A stretch of 64,000 nt of DNA from an uncultured Prevotella sp. (GTDB taxonomy: Bacteria > Bacteroidota > Bacteroidia > Bacteroidales > Bacteroidaceae): NCBI GenBank assembly GCA_946405145.1, contig CAMJGE010000004.1, positions 116,642 through 180,641 on the forward strand, in the 5' to 3' direction. The stretch's first letter is position 1. Each line of letters opens with the position of its first letter. Below are positions 25,255 to 35,244 of this stretch, in pieces. The notes beneath the pieces were generated by a model. That model was not told where the DNA came from, did no database searches, and saw nothing but the letters and a program-made list of their open reading frames with translations. A program made the translations under genes and the position numbers.

Positions 25255-27642
25255 TTATTTCTCTCTACTTAATTTCTCACCTTTAAGAAACTTCTTCATA
25301 GTCAGCACATTCTGACTATTCTGACGCTCATAGCTGATAACGTCCATGTAGTGGCGCATCAGGTGAATACCCAGACCACCCATCTTCTGCTGCTTTGTCG
25401 CCTCTACCACGTCACCAGTCTCTGCCATCGTAGGATCGAAAGGCATTCCGTCATCACGCAACTCAAAGGTTACCGCATCATCATCGGCTGTCACCTCCAG
25501 CAAAATCGTAGAGCGCTTACCTTCAGGGAAGGCATAGTTCATCACATTCACCACGGCCTCCTCTACAGCCAGGTTCACACCTGCTGTCGTAAGCTCGTCG
25601 AAGCGCATGTCTTCGCAGATGCTGCCGATGAAGATGGCAAGCGCCGGCACCTCCTGTACATTGTTCACCAACGAGATACCACGGCGATAAATAGTCTTGT
25701 CATGACTGCCCTGATATTTGATGGCTAACAGTGAGATGTCGTCACTCTGTGGGACATAGTTCACAAACACGCGCTCAGCCTTACGGATGGTCTGAACGAA
25801 GGTACGCGAGTCGAGATGCTCCGCCGACAGGCGCAGGGCTTCATCACACATACGTTTCCTGCCAAATTGCTCATGATCCTCTGTTTCGGCCTCGGTATAG
25901 CCGTCGGTATAGAGGAACAAAGTGGTACCTTTATCCACTAGCGACCGCTGCTCTGTATATTCCCAATCAGGCCGCAAGCCCAACGGGATGTTATTGTCCA
26001 CATTCACAAACCGGGTATGGGCACCGCCCACCAGAACAGGAGGCTCATGTCCGGCATTCGTGTATGACAGTCTGCCAGTGTTCAAATCGAGTACACCCAT
26101 GAAAAGCGTCACAAACATAAAAGAGTCGTTGCTCTGACACACCGAACGGTTGATCGACTCCACAATCAGCTTAGGCGACGTATGCGTCATCGAGGCACTG
26201 CGGAACATCGAGCGCGCCACAGCCATCACCAGAGCTGCCGGAACACCCTTGCCTGCCACATCGCCAATACTGAAGTAGAGCTTCTCGTCACGGATAAAGA
26301 AGTCAAACAGGTCTCCGCCCACCTTCTTGGCTGTCACCACCTCACCATAGATATCGATGTCTGTACGTTCCGGGAACGGTGGATACACCTTTGGCAGCAT
26401 GCGCTGCTGAATATCACTGGCAATCCTCAGTTCCTGTTCCATAGCGGCATTCGAGGCAGCAGAGTTCTTCAACTCATCCACATAGTTTGTCAGGGAGTCC
26501 TGCATATCTTTAAAAGCGGTGCGCAGCGCATCCACCTCACGTGTCTTCACCTCAGGTAATGCCACATCGAAGTCGCCCTCTGCCACCTGACGGGCTGCCA
26601 TCACAAAGCGGGTCAAGGGTTTCATACCTTTCTTGATATATTCGTGGCACAGAATGTATATTAACACCAAACCGATGAACAAGACCGCTAAGATGATCGT
26701 GGCCAGCAGATTGCCTTTATAATGGATGATCGGCTCTGGCACCACGATGGCAATGGTCCAGTCGGCATACTTCACATACGAGTAGAACACCCAGCAGTCC
26801 AGACCGTCGCTTTTCAACTCACAGGTACCGCTCTCACGGTTGATCATCTTACGAGCCAGTGCATCGTCAAGGGTATCAGGCGTCAAAGCTGCCACATCCT
26901 GAAACTTCATCTTCAGCACACGGCTTTCGTCTGGATTCACCAGATAGGTACCATCACAGTCGATGATAAAGCTGTAGGAGTGCTCCTTGAATCCTTTCTC
27001 GTAACGTTCATGATTGGCACTGTCTTCCTGCTTGATACGTTCTCTGAGCCATTCCAGCGACACGTCGGCTCCCAGCATACCCACCTTGCGCCTAGCAGGG
27101 TTACGCAGGTGTACCATATAGGTGGTGGTGAGCTGTTGCGATGCTGCACGATCGAAATATGGGGGTGTCCAGTCGCCTTCAAACTTATCGAAGGCTTCCT
27201 GATACCACGAGTGTATCAGGAAATCAGGGTGATACTCGTTCATCTGCTTTCCTTTGAACACCCCCATCGAATCACGCCAGGCGTAGATCTCAAAGTGATG
27301 TCCCTTCTGAGGAAAGTAGTCGGGTTCGAATATCAGACGGCAGCTCGACATATAGGGATTGCGCCCCAGCATCTTCTCCAGGTGTGTCTGCAGCGCATCG
27401 GGGTCATCAAGGTCACGCTCAATGTTCTCAATACTGTTGATGGCACCCACATACACGTCGGAGAGCACGCCACGTATCTTCTCGTTCTGGTGAAGCACCA
27501 CGCTCTCATAGCGCGCCTCTACCTCACGGGCCATCGAGTCCTTCGTAATCACGAAGATCGCAATCATGATAATCGTCGATATCACGATCAGCACTGCCAT
27601 GATACCGAAGCTCAACCGATTTGTGAACGAGCTCTTTGCCAT
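25255..27642 (-). CDS. Cache-HAMP-SpoIIE phosphatase with fused RsbW-like ATPase domain
   Basis: 795 residues: membrane helix (about 10-33), periplasmic dCache-type sensor (about 40-305), second helix (about 311-332), HAMP (about 335-388), short coil, PP2C/SpoIIE domain (about 405-645) and a C-terminal HATPase domain (about 665-785). Phosphatase metal residues are present: GGDLFD (Asp444), GDVAGKG (Asp461), YTDG (Asp580) and SDDIS. The ATPase has an N box (EEAVVNVMNYAF), DDGMPFDP and GLGIHLM. The fusion places phosphatase and kinase activity toward one STAS substrate in a single receptor, if both are active. It is transcribed from a perfect promoter and followed by the STAS gene. Confidence 0.92.
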   Translation of the reverse strand: MAKSSFTNRLSFGIMAVLIVISTIIMIAIFVITKDSMAREVEARYESVVLHQNEKIRGVLSDVYVGAINSIENIERDLDDPDALQTHLEKMLGRNPYMSSCRLIFEPDYFPQKGHHFEIYAWRDSMGVFKGKQMNEYHPDFLIHSWYQEAFDKFEGDWTPPYFDRAASQQLTTTYMVHLRNPARRKVGMLGADVSLEWLRERIKQEDSANHERYEKGFKEHSYSFIIDCDGTYLVNPDESRVLKMKFQDVAALTPDTLDDALARKMINRESGTCELKSDGLDCWVFYSYVKYADWTIAIVVPEPIIHYKGNLLATIILAVLFIGLVLIYILCHEYIKKGMKPLTRFVMAARQVAEGDFDVALPEVKTREVDALRTAFKDMQDSLTNYVDELKNSAASNAAMEQELRIASDIQQRMLPKVYPPFPERTDIDIYGEVVTAKKVGGDLFDFFIRDEKLYFSIGDVAGKGVPAALVMAVARSMFRSASMTHTSPKLIVESINRSVCQSNDSFMFVTLFMGVLDLNTGRLSYTNAGHEPPVLVGGAHTRFVNVDNNIPLGLRPDWEYTEQRSLVDKGTTLFLYTDGYTEAETEDHEQFGRKRMCDEALRLSAEHLDSRTFVQTIRKAERVFVNYVPQSDDISLLAIKYQGSHDKTIYRRGISLVNNVQEVPALAIFIGSICEDMRFDELTTAGVNLAVEEAVVNVMNYAFPEGKRSTILLEVTADDDAVTFELRDDGMPFDPTMAETGDVVEATKQQKMGGLGIHLMRHYMDVISYERQNSQNVLTMKKFLKGEKLSREK

Positions 27643-27672
27643 TACTATTAAGGTAATCAGTTATTTCATCTG

Positions 27673-27704
27673 CAAAGATAGCAGTTTTATCCGAAACAAC
27701 CAAA
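27673..27704 (-). promoter_or_regulatory. Promoter of the SpoIIE phosphatase-STAS operon
   Basis: On the minus strand: TTTG (27701-27704), 20 bases, TATCTTTG (27673-27680), about 30 bases before the ATG. Confidence 0.8.
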
Positions 27705-27733
27705 TTATTTGATCAAAAAACTATGTTATTTAC

Positions 27734-30700
27734 TTATCTGGTGAGGGAGAACTTGAGGGAGAGACCGAAGTCACGGGTGGTGGTAGGATAGGCACTGCTG
27801 GCAAGCAGGGGTGTGTTTGTCTGCTGATCGAAATAGGCAGTGATGGTCATCAGGCGACTCAGGGTATAGTCCGCCATAAACGACAGTTTGAAGGCGCTGT
27901 TGCCACTGGAAGCCGAAGAGGTTCCTGTGGCGATGTCACGGGTGATGGCAGCCTGGCTACGGAAAGAGATGTCGAGGCGCAGGTTCAGGTCGTGGTTCAC
28001 ACCGGATTTGGAGCTGGATTTACCAGAGTTACCAGCCGGACTGGACTGACTCGATTTAGTAGGAGTCTTCGACCGCTTCTGAGTTCTGCCCACCTTACGG
28101 CTGAAACCATCGGTGAAGAGACGGAAGTCCTGTATCTTATAGCCGAAACCTATCACCCAGTCACGACTCAGCGCCTCGTTGAGCTGCACACTGGTCATCG
28201 AGAGACTGAGCACACGGGTGGTGCGGTACTCAACCTTTGCCGTGAGGTTATTATGGAAGGTGGCATCGATACCCAACAGGGGTGAGAAGGCCTCGTTGAT
28301 GCTCACTGTGGATACGTTATACATCGATGAGGGCTGGAGGGCACCCGTGGCCTGATCCTTGATAAAACCTAACCCGTTCATATACTCCTGCCAAGAGCTG
28401 TACGAGGCATAACTACCCACGCTATACACACTTTTATAAGCGTGATTCAGGGTGAGACTCTTCAGATACTCCTGCACGAACGGGAGTCTTGACAGACCTG
28501 TATAACGCACTGTCCAGTTGGGCAGCAGACGGGTGATGGCAGGGAAGATGCTAAGCGACTTACCAGCTCCCATCGTATAGGCAGAGAGGAAGGCAGGCAC
28601 CATCACGTCGGCACCATAGGGGTTCACATCCTGGTGTTTATGGGGGGCATCGGCATACTGCGCCTGTACCCTGCTCCGGAACTCCGGCAACAGCGAACGG
28701 AAGTGGTCGAAGGCATCGGAGTGATAGCCGTTGCTGGCATCGCCCATTCCTGCAAGGGAGCCCGTCAACGAGATGGTGGTCATATTAAACGAGCCACTAT
28801 GGGTGGTGGGCTTGCCTGGATACATAAACTGGATGCTGCGGGCACGGTTGTCGGTCCAAGAGGCATTGAGGTCGATCTTCAGGTCGCGGATGGGTTCCAG
28901 CACGGCCCTTATCTGCAGGTCATTGGTGCTGTTGACGGTAGCCGGTGTGGAGATACTGTCGTTTTTCATCAGCCACCCGTTTTCCAGGGCCTTGTCGATA
29001 TAGCTGTCGCCAATCATACCAAAGGCAAAATCAAGACCTGGTGACAGGAGTCCGTCGGCACGCTGTCCGAACATATCGCCAATCATGGGCAGGAACCCAG
29101 GCAACAGCATGGAGTACTGGTTGCGGTAGCTCACGTTGACGGAGCGCACCATCATCAGGAAGCGGGCAGCAGCCTGAGTGGGCTTATACCACCACTCGTT
29201 TTCTCTCGATGGTTTAGCCACGATACTGAGTTTCAGCTGAACGGTATCTTGGTTCTTGATGAGGATCTTATTCTGATCGATCACCTTGTATTTGATGTGA
29301 TAGGGCTTACCATCACGCGTGCGAGCCGTCACATCCAACCTACGGGTATTCTTGTTGTGGGCCACGGTGATGGTGGTATCGGGGCTCAGGGTGATCTCGC
29401 GCTGGTAGGCGTTTCTATGCAGAGGTAGCACCTTCTCATCAGGAGTAGGCTCGCTGGGCTGGCTAGGATTCCTAGGCAGCCTAGCCGGCCTAGGTTGCCT
29501 AGCCGGCCTAGCCTTTCCAAAGCGCTCATCGGCTTTCTTCAGGAAGGGGAAATAATGATAAAACGTCTCGAGATTGAAGGCCCCGTTGATATTTACGTTT
29601 CGATTGCTGTTCACAGTATTACCCAGCGACACACCATCGTTACGCTTCGTTCCGCGCACCCAGGTATAGCGGGCATTATAGGAGGCATCGCTGTTGATCC
29701 ACTCAAGATACGGCAACTTGTTCAGCGGCAGCTGATAGCTGGCAGTGACCTGTTGCTGGTAGTCGAGCGGTGTTCCCAAGTTCTTGATGCTGCGCCACAC
29801 GGAGTCCTTCCATGCCGAATAGCGGTCAGGGAAGAGGTCTTTGTTCACAGGGGTATAGGGTTCCTCAATCTCCGCATGGGTGGCCGACTGGAAATTGAAG
29901 TGCAGGTTCTTCGTAAAGTCCCAGCGCATGGCGAAGTCACGATTCCAGAGGAACTGCGAGTTGAAGGTCAACGGCAGACTCTGGTTGCTGAGATTCTCCA
30001 TGTCCCGTTCCTGCAACTCATAGTAACTGCGTGTAATCTCAGAGTTCAAGGCAATGCTCTGCGGCAGGTAGTTCAGACCGAACACCTTAGGGAAGTTGAG
30101 CCACTTCGACTTGCCCTGCAGCTTCTTAAACGGTTCCCACGTCTTATACACAGGCGAGTAGCTGTAGTTCAGTGCACCGCGCCACTGGTCTTCTTTCTCA
30201 TAGACGGTGGTCTTACCTGAGGTGTAACGGTGGGCATGACTGTAACTGAACGAGAAGTTGGCAGGATCATAAGGCATCGGATGGCGTTTCGACTTCAGTC
30301 CCCAACGCATGTTGGAGATGGAGAAGTTGGAGTTAGTGGTACGTGTCAGGGCGATACTCTCAATACTGTCGCGCTCCTCCTTCGTGGGAGCAGCGTCGAG
30401 CGCCTCATCAAGCCGCAGGTCACTGTCGAGCGGGTTGTAACGCGGCTTCACCGTCTCCTTGGTAACAGAGTAATAGAGGGGCACCGACACCTTCGCCTTA
30501 TCAGGAAAGAACTTACCCAGTTCGAGCGAGGTGGTGACACTATATTGCTTCTGCGTATCAGTGGAGCGCTGCATCACCCCTTCCTCCAAGCCACCGAAGC
30601 CGTCGCTGATATAACGGCCTGTGAGGTTCACCATGCCAAAGTCGGAGAGCTGCACATTCATCGTACCAGACACAGCCCAACCACCCTCGTTGTTCGAATC

Positions 30701-33700
30701 CAGCAGACGGAGCTCATTGACCCACACCTCACCCGACTTTACATCTCTCGAGAGGTTGCGCACGCCTATCATCATCACTTTCACCTCGCCGAGTGTGGGG
30801 TTTCCTAAGATACTGACCTTGTTAGCCGGTTTAGCTGGATCGGAAACCGTATAGAGCTGATTATAGGAGGTCATGCCTGTGGCCCTCATCTGGTTACGCT
30901 GTTTCTTCAGGTTCGTAAACACATCGAAGGAGATATCAAGCATATTCTCCAGTGGCCACACCATGCGGCGATCAGCAGTGGAGTATTTGCTATAGTCGTT
31001 GCGATCGGGTGTGAGCACCAGTGGTATCTGGTATTCGTAGTAGTTGTTCTTGTAGTCACTGCCCAGACGGATGAACACCGCCAGCTGTTTATCCTCAAGG
31101 TTGGTCAGGTCTGGCACAAGGTGGTTGGCGTGTACGAACATCTGCATCCGCTTGTATTGGCGCAAGTCGATGACGGTTTTCTTATAGACGGCCTTCGACT
31201 CGTTATATTGCAGATCAGTGGCAATCATCTGCAGTGCCTGCTCATTGCTCTCCACCAACTGAGGCTGTGAGGGATCGGTCACACGGTTGATACCTGGTGG
31301 CAACACGTAATTCACGGGTTTCTTGTCGTTGTTCTCCTCGATGTTTACCGCACTCACGTTAAGGGTGCCACCCTCTGCCCCACTCGTTCCAAGGCTCTGC
31401 TTGTAGAGGCGCCATTCGCCACGCACAAGGTTCAGACTACCGAAACGGAGCACGACAGGCTTCTGGAAACCTGTCATGAACATACGCATGAAGCGGATGC
31501 TGGTAAAGTCGCTGATGCCACCTTCCCTATGCTCATAATCCACCAGGGGCACACGGAACTGATACCAGTTCACCTCTTCAGTATTACCATTGCGCAGCTT
31601 CACGCTACTGGTGCGCATATCCGAGATAAAACAGTCTTCCGGTGCCACGCCGTTCCGATAGGCCTCCAAGATCTCCGGGCTGATGCGCACCTTGTACTGG
31701 TAGTAGCGTTCAAACTCGTTGAGGGTGAAGTCGAGGTTGATATCCTCCACATCGGGATTGCTCTTATAGCTGGTGTCGTACGACTCCGTCTGGTTGTCAG
31801 TATCAGGCGAGTTGCCCTGCGGGTTGTTGATACGCTTATAGCGATCGAGAATGCTTTTCTTCTCATCATCGTAGTCAGAGCCACGGAAGTAATGGTAGTT
31901 GTCACCGGCAGGGTCGTTCCGCCAAGCCTGGATGATACTGTCCTTCGTGACCACCCCACTGCCGATCACGGCATCGATCCACTCCTTATAGGCCCCGTAG
32001 CCACGCTCCTCGTTATCGTTAAGGCCATTGAAGCCCACATCCTGCAGATTACGCGAACCAGCCGTCGTGGCAAAGGCATAGGTCTGGGTGGCCTGCACGG
32101 GGATCTTACCCCACTGGGTAGTGACAAAGGCATTGGAGCCATCGACAGGCATGCCGCTCTCGTAGAACTTCCTACCATCGCGCAGCACGTCCTCACTGAT
32201 TTCACCCAGGTCGATGTAGAGGTCGCCGGCATAGTCGGAGGCCTCGCCCTTCTCACGGGTGTAGATGAAGGGGTCAAGCAACCAAAACTCGATATACTCG
32301 ATGTTGGCCTGCTCAAAGTCGTTGGTGTCGAGTTTGCGCATCATGCCGCCCCACTTCGTCTCAGGCTGGCGCAGCGTACCGTCTGCATTCAGGTCACGCG
32401 TCAGATTATAGGGTCCGCGCTCCTGGGGATAGTAGGCCAGGTTCAGGATCGGCAACGTCGAGGTGGCACCGTTATAGGTGCTCTGCTGACGGTTGGGATA
32501 GAGCTCCTTCACATAGACCTCACGCACATAGTGGTTTGACAACTGTTCCAGATCGCTCTTGATATGGGCAGGCGTGAGCGTTGAGGAGCGACGGGTGAAG
32601 AGCGGGTCAATGTTATACCAGGCCAGAAGGGCACGGTTAAAGCCGCTGGTCACGTCGGTCCTGTCCCTCGACTCCATGAAGAGGGAAGGCACACTGGAGA
32701 GGTTCCAGGCTTTCGGATTGCTCACGTCGATATAGTTCTTCGAGTTCTCAAAGTCGTCGATATAAGAGGCATCGTCCTGAATGCCGCTGGCCGTACCGGC
32801 GATGAGGTGGGCAAACTCACCCGTGAAGTTGATGTGCGACGGCTCCTTCACATGCAGGAAGGGAATCTTGTTAAGCATCGAGGTGAGCCAGTGGCTCTCC
32901 TGCTTCCAGTTCACATTCAGGCCCCACAAGGTGTTGTTCAAGGGCTCCGATCCCATCGTCACCTTCGAGGTGAGCGCCTGTTCGGAGAGATGCATCAGCG
33001 TACCGCCTATCTGGAAGATCTTCGAGAACTCATATTCCCAGTTGACACCCATCATCGACTTGCGCTGCATGCCGTAGTCGGTGTTCGACTCCAACGACAC
33101 GTTCACGTTGGTTCCGGCATCGATGATACTCTGGTTCAGGATCGTCACCTCACCAGCCGAATAATCCACCGTATAGTCAGAACCTTCCGTCAGCACCACA
33201 CCGCCAGCCGTCACCACCACCGATCCCTGAGGCACATTATAGGCTCCCAAGGAGATGACACTACCCGAAGAGCCCTTATACTGGCCTGTCATGATATACT
33301 TGTCCTTCTCGGCATTCTGCTTGGCTGTCGTCTTGGTGGAGTCGTAAAGCTGACTGAACACATATTTCTCCGCCGTCTGGGCATCGATGCCGGCACGCCT
33401 CAGCTGCGTTCGCAGATAACTGCCGAAAGGCTCTGCCGAGGGCAGGAACACACGTCCGTTGCTCACGGTATAGCCCTCAATGAAGTCGAAGTAGCCGTTG
33501 GGGTTGGGCTTATTGTTATTGTCCAGACGGTCACAGCCCAACAGGCGCAACAGTGTCTGGTTCTTCACCTGCGGTTCCGGGATATACGTGAGATAGACGC
33601 CCGCCGTATCACTCTGGAACTTGATGTCGAGACGGAACTTGGTTTTCTCCACCGTCGAGGCGAGGTAATACACGTTTTTCATCATCAGGTGCCAGTTGCC

Positions 33701-35170
33701 CTGATGGGGATTATTCGAGGTGTTCTTCAGCGACTTCACGAAGAGCGCCTTTGAGGCATCCGTCAGGTCGCTGGCAAACTCACCCACCTGATAGGTCACA
33801 CCCCCGTAAGTAAACTCATAGGCTATTGCCAGCACCTGATCCGTCTGCAGACCAGCGCGGAGCGACACGTAGCCGAGGGCCTTGTTGACGGTATATTCAG
33901 AGCTTGACAGCAGTCGTGCACTCGCCAGGGTCTCGAAGTCAGCCCCCGAGAGGAAGCCGGGGATGCCAGAGAGCACACTGTTGGTCTGTTCGATATCACG
34001 GGCTGCCGCATATTGCGTCGTCAGGGTGTTGTACTCCGTATTGGCGTTGTTGCCCGGCACTGTCTGCCCTGTCAGCTCCCACCTGGGATTGCTCACCTTC
34101 GTATCACCCAGATCGGTCAGTGCCACAATGTTACGGGTGTTGGTGGTGAGTGCGGTCTTATTGGTGACCCAGATCTCCACACGGTTGATCTCGATCCCCG
34201 TCAGCACGTTGGGCAGGTTCGCCATCGCCTCGTCATAGTGCTGACGGAAGTAATGTGCGAGGAAGAAGTGGCGGTTCTCCTCATAGTCAGCCACATCGAA
34301 TTCAAAGGGTGTCGTCTGCGTGCCCCCCTTCGAGGATACACTCTTCGTCGATGATTTCTTCTGCGAGAGCACCGTCTGCAGCTTCAGTCGTCCGAACTGC
34401 ATATCGGCACGGATACCAAACAGGCTCGATGCACCCTTTACGAGTGAGTTGTTCGAGGGGAACGTCACGTTACCAGCCTCTACCAGTTTGATGATCTCGT
34501 CTTCCTTGCCCTCGTATTTCAGTTTCAGGTTCTGCGTGTCGAAATCGAAGGTGGCATCCGTGTTGTAGTTCAGGTTCATGTTAACCTTGTCGCCCACCCT
34601 GCCGTTCACGGAGAGGTTGATCTTCTCGTCGAAGTCGAAGCCGGTGGTCCTGCGGTTTCGGATGGGCAGCGATGGGTTGTCGATGCTTTTCATGTTCACA
34701 CCGATCTTCAACTCTGCCGTTCCCTGGGTCCTGATACGCACACCACCGGGACCGAAGATCTTCTCCGCCGGTCCGAGGTCGAAGTGCATGTCGGCAAACG
34801 AGAACTTGTCCTTGCCCTTGTTCTCCACGTTCTCCGTGTTCTTCTTGCGGAAGAAGTTCTGCATCGCCCTTTTCTCACTCCAACGGCGATACTCTTCGGG
34901 GGTCATCAGGATGGGGGCGTTCAGGTAGGTGTCGCCGATCTTCGAGCCGAGATAATACACGTTGGCAGAGTCATCATACTCCACCGTCTGACGGATGTTG
35001 TCAGGACGCTTCAGGTCGATGGCGGAAGAGTCGAGGTCAGCCACCAGCACGGGAGCCGTCTTCTGGATACGCCAGCGAGCCTGTAGCGAATCAGCCTCCT
35101 GCGCCTGCGCATACACGCACGCGAACAAAAAGCCCATCACTATCCCGACTATCCTGCGCATCATTTTCAT
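27734..35170 (-). CDS. sprA: SprA/Sov, outer-membrane translocon of the type IX secretion system
   Basis: 2478 residues, matching the unusual size of SprA/Sov. It has a signal peptide (VMGFLFACVYAQAQ), then repeated SprA-type segments such as FGPGGVRIRTQGTAELKIG, TGFDFDEKINLSVNGRVGDKVN and MNLNYNTDATFDFD, and many alternating strands through to a C-terminal ending in FSLTR, as expected for a 36-strand barrel. It is the pore through which T9SS cargo crosses the outer membrane. A low-complexity Arg/Pro/Ala stretch at about residues 1886-1905 is encoded by CTAG-rich repeats. The gene follows ruvA, an arrangement I recall from other Bacteroidota. A 13-bp inverted repeat lies directly before its ATG. 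Long plus-strand ORFs inside are shadows. Confidence 0.97.
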   Translation of the reverse strand: MKMMRRIVGIVMGFLFACVYAQAQEADSLQARWRIQKTAPVLVADLDSSAIDLKRPDNIRQTVEYDDSANVYYLGSKIGDTYLNAPILMTPEEYRRWSEKRAMQNFFRKKNTENVENKGKDKFSFADMHFDLGPAEKIFGPGGVRIRTQGTAELKIGVNMKSIDNPSLPIRNRRTTGFDFDEKINLSVNGRVGDKVNMNLNYNTDATFDFDTQNLKLKYEGKEDEIIKLVEAGNVTFPSNNSLVKGASSLFGIRADMQFGRLKLQTVLSQKKSSTKSVSSKGGTQTTPFEFDVADYEENRHFFLAHYFRQHYDEAMANLPNVLTGIEINRVEIWVTNKTALTTNTRNIVALTDLGDTKVSNPRWELTGQTVPGNNANTEYNTLTTQYAAARDIEQTNSVLSGIPGFLSGADFETLASARLLSSSEYTVNKALGYVSLRAGLQTDQVLAIAYEFTYGGVTYQVGEFASDLTDASKALFVKSLKNTSNNPHQGNWHLMMKNVYYLASTVEKTKFRLDIKFQSDTAGVYLTYIPEPQVKNQTLLRLLGCDRLDNNNKPNPNGYFDFIEGYTVSNGRVFLPSAEPFGSYLRTQLRRAGIDAQTAEKYVFSQLYDSTKTTAKQNAEKDKYIMTGQYKGSSGSVISLGAYNVPQGSVVVTAGGVVLTEGSDYTVDYSAGEVTILNQSIIDAGTNVNVSLESNTDYGMQRKSMMGVNWEYEFSKIFQIGGTLMHLSEQALTSKVTMGSEPLNNTLWGLNVNWKQESHWLTSMLNKIPFLHVKEPSHINFTGEFAHLIAGTASGIQDDASYIDDFENSKNYIDVSNPKAWNLSSVPSLFMESRDRTDVTSGFNRALLAWYNIDPLFTRRSSTLTPAHIKSDLEQLSNHYVREVYVKELYPNRQQSTYNGATSTLPILNLAYYPQERGPYNLTRDLNADGTLRQPETKWGGMMRKLDTNDFEQANIEYIEFWLLDPFIYTREKGEASDYAGDLYIDLGEISEDVLRDGRKFYESGMPVDGSNAFVTTQWGKIPVQATQTYAFATTAGSRNLQDVGFNGLNDNEERGYGAYKEWIDAVIGSGVVTKDSIIQAWRNDPAGDNYHYFRGSDYDDEKKSILDRYKRINNPQGNSPDTDNQTESYDTSYKSNPDVEDINLDFTLNEFERYYQYKVRISPEILEAYRNGVAPEDCFISDMRTSSVKLRNGNTEEVNWYQFRVPLVDYEHREGGISDFTSIRFMRMFMTGFQKPVVLRFGSLNLVRGEWRLYKQSLGTSGAEGGTLNVSAVNIEENNDKKPVNYVLPPGINRVTDPSQPQLVESNEQALQMIATDLQYNESKAVYKKTVIDLRQYKRMQMFVHANHLVPDLTNLEDKQLAVFIRLGSDYKNNYYEYQIPLVLTPDRNDYSKYSTADRRMVWPLENMLDISFDVFTNLKKQRNQMRATGMTSYNQLYTVSDPAKPANKVSILGNPTLGEVKVMMIGVRNLSRDVKSGEVWVNELRLLDSNNEGGWAVSGTMNVQLSDFGMVNLTGRYISDGFGGLEEGVMQRSTDTQKQYSVTTSLELGKFFPDKAKVSVPLYYSVTKETVKPRYNPLDSDLRLDEALDAAPTKEERDSIESIALTRTTNSNFSISNMRWGLKSKRHPMPYDPANFSFSYSHAHRYTSGKTTVYEKEDQWRGALNYSYSPVYKTWEPFKKLQGKSKWLNFPKVFGLNYLPQSIALNSEITRSYYELQERDMENLSNQSLPLTFNSQFLWNRDFAMRWDFTKNLHFNFQSATHAEIEEPYTPVNKDLFPDRYSAWKDSVWRSIKNLGTPLDYQQQVTASYQLPLNKLPYLEWINSDASYNARYTWVRGTKRNDGVSLGNTVNSNRNVNINGAFNLETFYHYFPFLKKADERFGKARPARQPRPARLPRNPSQPSEPTPDEKVLPLHRNAYQREITLSPDTTITVAHNKNTRRLDVTARTRDGKPYHIKYKVIDQNKILIKNQDTVQLKLSIVAKPSRENEWWYKPTQAAARFLMMVRSVNVSYRNQYSMLLPGFLPMIGDMFGQRADGLLSPGLDFAFGMIGDSYIDKALENGWLMKNDSISTPATVNSTNDLQIRAVLEPIRDLKIDLNASWTDNRARSIQFMYPGKPTTHSGSFNMTTISLTGSLAGMGDASNGYHSDAFDHFRSLLPEFRSRVQAQYADAPHKHQDVNPYGADVMVPAFLSAYTMGAGKSLSIFPAITRLLPNWTVRYTGLSRLPFVQEYLKSLTLNHAYKSVYSVGSYASYSSWQEYMNGLGFIKDQATGALQPSSMYNVSTVSINEAFSPLLGIDATFHNNLTAKVEYRTTRVLSLSMTSVQLNEALSRDWVIGFGYKIQDFRLFTDGFSRKVGRTQKRSKTPTKSSQSSPAGNSGKSSSKSGVNHDLNLRLDISFRSQAAITRDIATGTSSASSGNSAFKLSFMADYTLSRLMTITAYFDQQTNTPLLASSAYPTTTRDFGLSLKFSLTR
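29463..29511 (-). repeat. CTAG-rich minisatellite inside sprA
   Basis: Six CTAG tetramers in 49 bases, in units such as GCCTAGCCGGCCTAGG. The frame is kept and codes for a basic proline-rich linker (ARPARQPRPARLPR). It is the counterpart of the block in porW. Confidence 0.85.
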
Positions 35171-35171
35171 G

Positions 35172-35233
35172 GCAACGGACTACACGACTAACAGGGCTCT
35201 CAATAAAAGTCCTTCAGTCCTGTAGTCCGTTGC
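35172..35233. repeat. Inverted repeat between ruvA and sprA
   Basis: GCAACGGACTACA (35172-35184) and TGTAGTCCGTTGC (35221-35233) are perfect 13-base arms. The inner part of the right arm shows 7-base steps (AGTCCTT CAGTCCT GTAGTCC). The left arm ends one base from the sprA ATG, so a transcript from ruvA into sprA would put the sprA start at the foot of a hairpin. Confidence 0.8.
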
Positions 35234-35244
35234 TAAAATTTATA

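Noticed and set aside
31529-32539. 336-codon plus-strand ORF, with others of 315 and 309 codons nearby or elsewhere
   Set aside because: Antisense to sprA or the SpoIIE gene; Ile/Val/His-rich with no recognisable motif.
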